The notes beneath the pieces were generated by a model. That model did not search any database. It saw only the letters and a list, made by a program, of their open reading frames with translations, and was not told the DNA's origin. 16,264 nt of DNA, from NCBI GenBank assembly GCA_900552875.1, contig USCS01000010.1, positions 1-16,264 on the forward strand, written 5' to 3'. Shown here in pieces: positions 15,276-16,264 of this stretch. The position numbers and the translations under genes were made by a program. Source of the DNA: an uncultured Collinsella sp. (lineage in GTDB: Bacteria > Actinomycetota > Coriobacteriia > Coriobacteriales > Coriobacteriaceae). Position 1 is the first letter of the stretch. Every line of letters begins with the position of its first letter.

Positions 15276-15307
15276 AAAGGCCACTCGGAAGCTACCGGGT
15301 GGCCTTT
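15276..15307 (+). terminator. intrinsic terminator after ffh, possibly bidirectional
   Basis: AAAGGCCACTCGG (15276-15288) pairs with CCGGGTGGCCTTT (15295-15307) in a 13-bp stem with one wobble and a 6-nt loop. It is followed by GTTGTT, so the T-tract is interrupted. It begins 25 nt after the ffh stop and lies between convergent genes. The A-run on its left side gives TTT on the minus strand, so it may also serve the gene at 15371-16135, whose stop is 63 nt away. No other signal was found in 15251-15370. Confidence 0.8.
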
Positions 15308-15370
15308 GTTGTTGGCTTTGATAGTTGGGCTGCGTTCAGCGTCGCGCCCCGAGCTCGCGGTGCAGTGCCG

Positions 15371-16135
15371 TTAGTGGCAGCCGCAGCCCTCGTGGCCCTC
15401 GTGCTCGTGATGGCCGTGGCAGCTGCAGGACTCGCCATGTTCGTGGGCGTGGTCGTGGTCATGGCCGTGGCAGCCGCACGTGGCCTCGCCGTTCTGTGCG
15501 AGCGTTCCGGCGATAAGGGCCTCGACACAAGCGTCGCAGCTGCCCTGAGCTCCTGCGTATACCGTGATGCCGGCTTGGGCAAGCGCGTTGATGGCGCCAC
15601 CGCCGATGCCGCCGCAGATGAGCGTGTCCACGCCACCGTTGGCGAGCAGGCCCGCAAGGGCACCGTGACCGGTGCCGTCGGTGCCCACGACCTGCTCGTT
15701 GAGTACCTTGCCATCCTGAATGTCGTAGATCTTGAACTGCTCGCTGCGGCCAAAGTGCATAAAGATGTTGCCGTTGTCGTACGTGGTTGCCACCCTCATG
15801 GTGTCGACCTCCTTTGCTGGCCATGCGGCCGTCGTTGCGGTGATGGGGGAGTACGCGATATTGCCGCCCTCGATGACGAGCGCCCGCCCGTTGACCAGCG
15901 CGTTTGCCACCTTGCGATGTGCGCGGCTGCAGATGGCCGCCACGGTGGCGCGGGCGATGCCCATGTGCTGGGCGACGGCCTCCTGATTGAGGCCTTCCAG
16001 GTCGCACAGGCGCAGTACTTCGAGCTCATCGACCGTCATCTCGATGGCGTCTCCGCTGGCAAGGCCGTCGGGGGTAAAGCCGCGATATTCGGGGATGATC
16101 CCAACACGGCGTATTTTTTCGCGTCTTCCTGCCAT
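15371..16135 (-). CDS. DUF134 DNA-binding domain fused to a NifX/FeMo-cofactor-type domain, with a Cys/His-rich tail
   Basis: The protein has 254 residues. Residues 1-92 match the DUF134 (UPF0251) family: RREKIRRVGIIPEY, then MTVDELEVLRLCDLEGLNQEAVAQ and a helix-turn-helix ending RKVANALVNGRALVIEGG. Residues 113-212 match the NifX/NifB C-terminal family that binds iron-sulfur or FeMo-cofactor-type clusters: MRVATTYDNGNIFMHFGRSE, CGGIGGGAINAL and a C-x-x-C at 200-203. Residues 220-254 hold 6 Cys and 12 His, including three C-x-C-H motifs, and should bind metal. The start at ATG 16135 follows GGAGAG; a reading from 16207 would run through the promoter. A metal- or redox-sensing, self-regulating role is inference. 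No nitrogenase genes are present and nitrogen fixation is not implied. It is convergent to ffh. Confidence 0.88.
   Translation of the reverse strand: MAGRREKIRRVGIIPEYRGFTPDGLASGDAIEMTVDELEVLRLCDLEGLNQEAVAQHMGIARATVAAICSRAHRKVANALVNGRALVIEGGNIAYSPITATTAAWPAKEVDTMRVATTYDNGNIFMHFGRSEQFKIYDIQDGKVLNEQVVGTDGTGHGALAGLLANGGVDTLICGGIGGGAINALAQAGITVYAGAQGSCDACVEALIAGTLAQNGEATCGCHGHDHDHAHEHGESCSCHGHHEHEGHEGCGCH
15797..15815 (-). promoter_or_regulatory. internal ribosome binding site and start codon before the NifX domain
   Basis: On the minus strand AAAGGAGGT (15815-15807) stands 7 nt before an in-frame ATG (15799-15797), which is Met113 of the fusion protein. This is the strongest Shine-Dalgarno in the window, stronger than the gene's own GGAGAG. 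Initiation here would give a separate 142-residue NifX-domain protein (15371-15799) without the DNA-binding part. The in-frame codons AAG GAG GTC are read as Lys-Glu-Val in the long form. Confidence 0.6.
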
Positions 16136-16148
16136 ACTCTCTCCAAAT

Positions 16149-16162
16149 CTGACATATGTCAG
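16149..16162 (-). promoter_or_regulatory. 14-bp palindromic operator candidate
   Basis: CTGACATATGTCAG is a perfect palindrome. It lies 13 nt before the start codon of the DUF134-NifX gene and 4 nt after its predicted -10 box, so it covers the expected transcription start. The position fits a repressor site, most simply for the helix-turn-helix protein encoded by the gene itself. Confidence 0.6.
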
Positions 16163-16166
16163 TAAT

Positions 16167-16194
16167 AGGATAGCGTGTATGCGGTTCCGCGCAA
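16167..16194 (-). promoter_or_regulatory. promoter of the DUF134-NifX gene
   Basis: On the minus strand TTGCGC (16194-16189) and TATCCT (16172-16167) are separated by 16 nt. Each is a partial match to -35 and -10. A run of six A directly upstream (T-run at 16196-16201 on the plus strand) resembles an UP element. The start would fall in the CTGACATATGTCAG palindrome. Confidence 0.5.
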
Positions 16195-16222
16195 GCTTTT
16201 TTAGCATACCTTGATTATTAAC

Positions 16223-16255
16223 TTCATCCGAACACTTCCCACATTCATCCGCACA
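16223..16255. repeat. two direct repeats spaced 21 bp
   Basis: TTCATCCGAACA (16223-16234) and TTCATCCGCACA (16244-16255) agree at 11 of 12 positions. Their starts are 21 bp apart, about two helical turns. The second copy is also the left part of the palindrome at the window end. This could be a set of regulator half-sites for a gene beyond the window. Confidence 0.45.
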
Positions 16256-16264
16256 TGTGCGGAT
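16247..16264. promoter_or_regulatory. 18-bp perfect palindrome at the window end
   Basis: ATCCGCACA is followed by its exact reverse complement up to the last base of the window, so it may extend further. No T-run borders it on the visible side, which speaks against a terminator for leftward transcription. It may be an operator for a neighbouring gene outside the window. No coding region is supportable between 16136 and 16264. Confidence 0.5.

Noticed and set aside
15371..16135. Evidence for nitrogen fixation
   Set aside because: The NifX-type domain occurs widely in non-fixing anaerobes. No nifHDK, nifB radical SAM domain or nifE/N is in the window.
15266..16165. 299-codon open frame on the plus strand opposite the DUF134-NifX gene
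   Set aside because: Its hydrophobic Val/Ala-rich translation is the antisense of the His/Cys-rich tail and has no family motif. The minus strand has two recognisable domains, a ribosome binding site and a promoter.
16136..16207. 24-residue N-terminal extension of the DUF134-NifX protein
   Set aside because: It runs through the -10 box and the palindrome. DUF134 homology begins at MAGRREKIRR and GGAGAG precedes that ATG.
1..16264. CRISPR arrays, insertion sequences or prophage genes
   Set aside because: No regularly spaced repeats, transposase, integrase or phage proteins were seen. All long readings are explained by conserved chromosomal genes.

Overview
The window looks like a chromosomal core region of a high-GC actinobacterium of the class Coriobacteriia, probably Collinsella or a close relative. 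This is inference from codon composition, protein character and gene order; no database search was possible. The layout mixes two known arrangements. The Asp23/Gls24 protein - FakA - RecG start and the PlsX - AcpP - Rnc - SMC - FtsY - Ffh end resemble the Firmicutes order. The RsmD - CoaD - SepIVA-like protein - YceD block in the middle resembles the Actinobacteria order.

Region 1 (1-198) holds two tandem tRNA-Asn genes (GUU anticodon; the first is cut by the window edge) followed by a strong intrinsic terminator. Region 2 (about 295-5733, + strand) is a tightly packed run: a small Asp23/Gls24-family protein, FakA-like fatty acid kinase, RecG helicase, RsmD 16S rRNA methyltransferase and CoaD. 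Region 3 (5758-8204) carries a short SepIVA/DivIVA-like coiled-coil protein, YceD (DUF177), ribosomal protein L32 and PlsX. It has several internal promoter-like -10 elements and a terminator hairpin in the plsX leader. Region 4 (8252-15307) is acpP-rnc-smc-ftsY-ffh with gaps of 10 nt or less, preceded by a -10 element and a 22-bp perfect palindrome and closed by a terminator.

Region 5 (15371-16264, - strand) is a convergent gene. It encodes a DUF134 (UPF0251) helix-turn-helix domain fused to a NifX/NifB-type iron-molybdenum-cofactor-like domain and a Cys/His-rich tail. It has its own promoter and a 14-bp palindromic operator candidate, and a strong internal ribosome binding site in front of the NifX domain.

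The genes fall into themes: phospholipid precursor supply (FakA makes acyl-phosphate from free fatty acids, PlsX makes it from acyl-ACP, AcpP carries the chains, CoaD makes the CoA from which the ACP prosthetic group derives); ribosome production (RsmD, YceD, L32, RNase III); chromosome handling and division (RecG, SMC, SepIVA-like); and co-translational membrane targeting (FtsY, Ffh). Most of the window is conserved housekeeping DNA. The least ordinary parts are the DUF134-NifX fusion with its operator, and the hairpin leaders of plsX and acpP.
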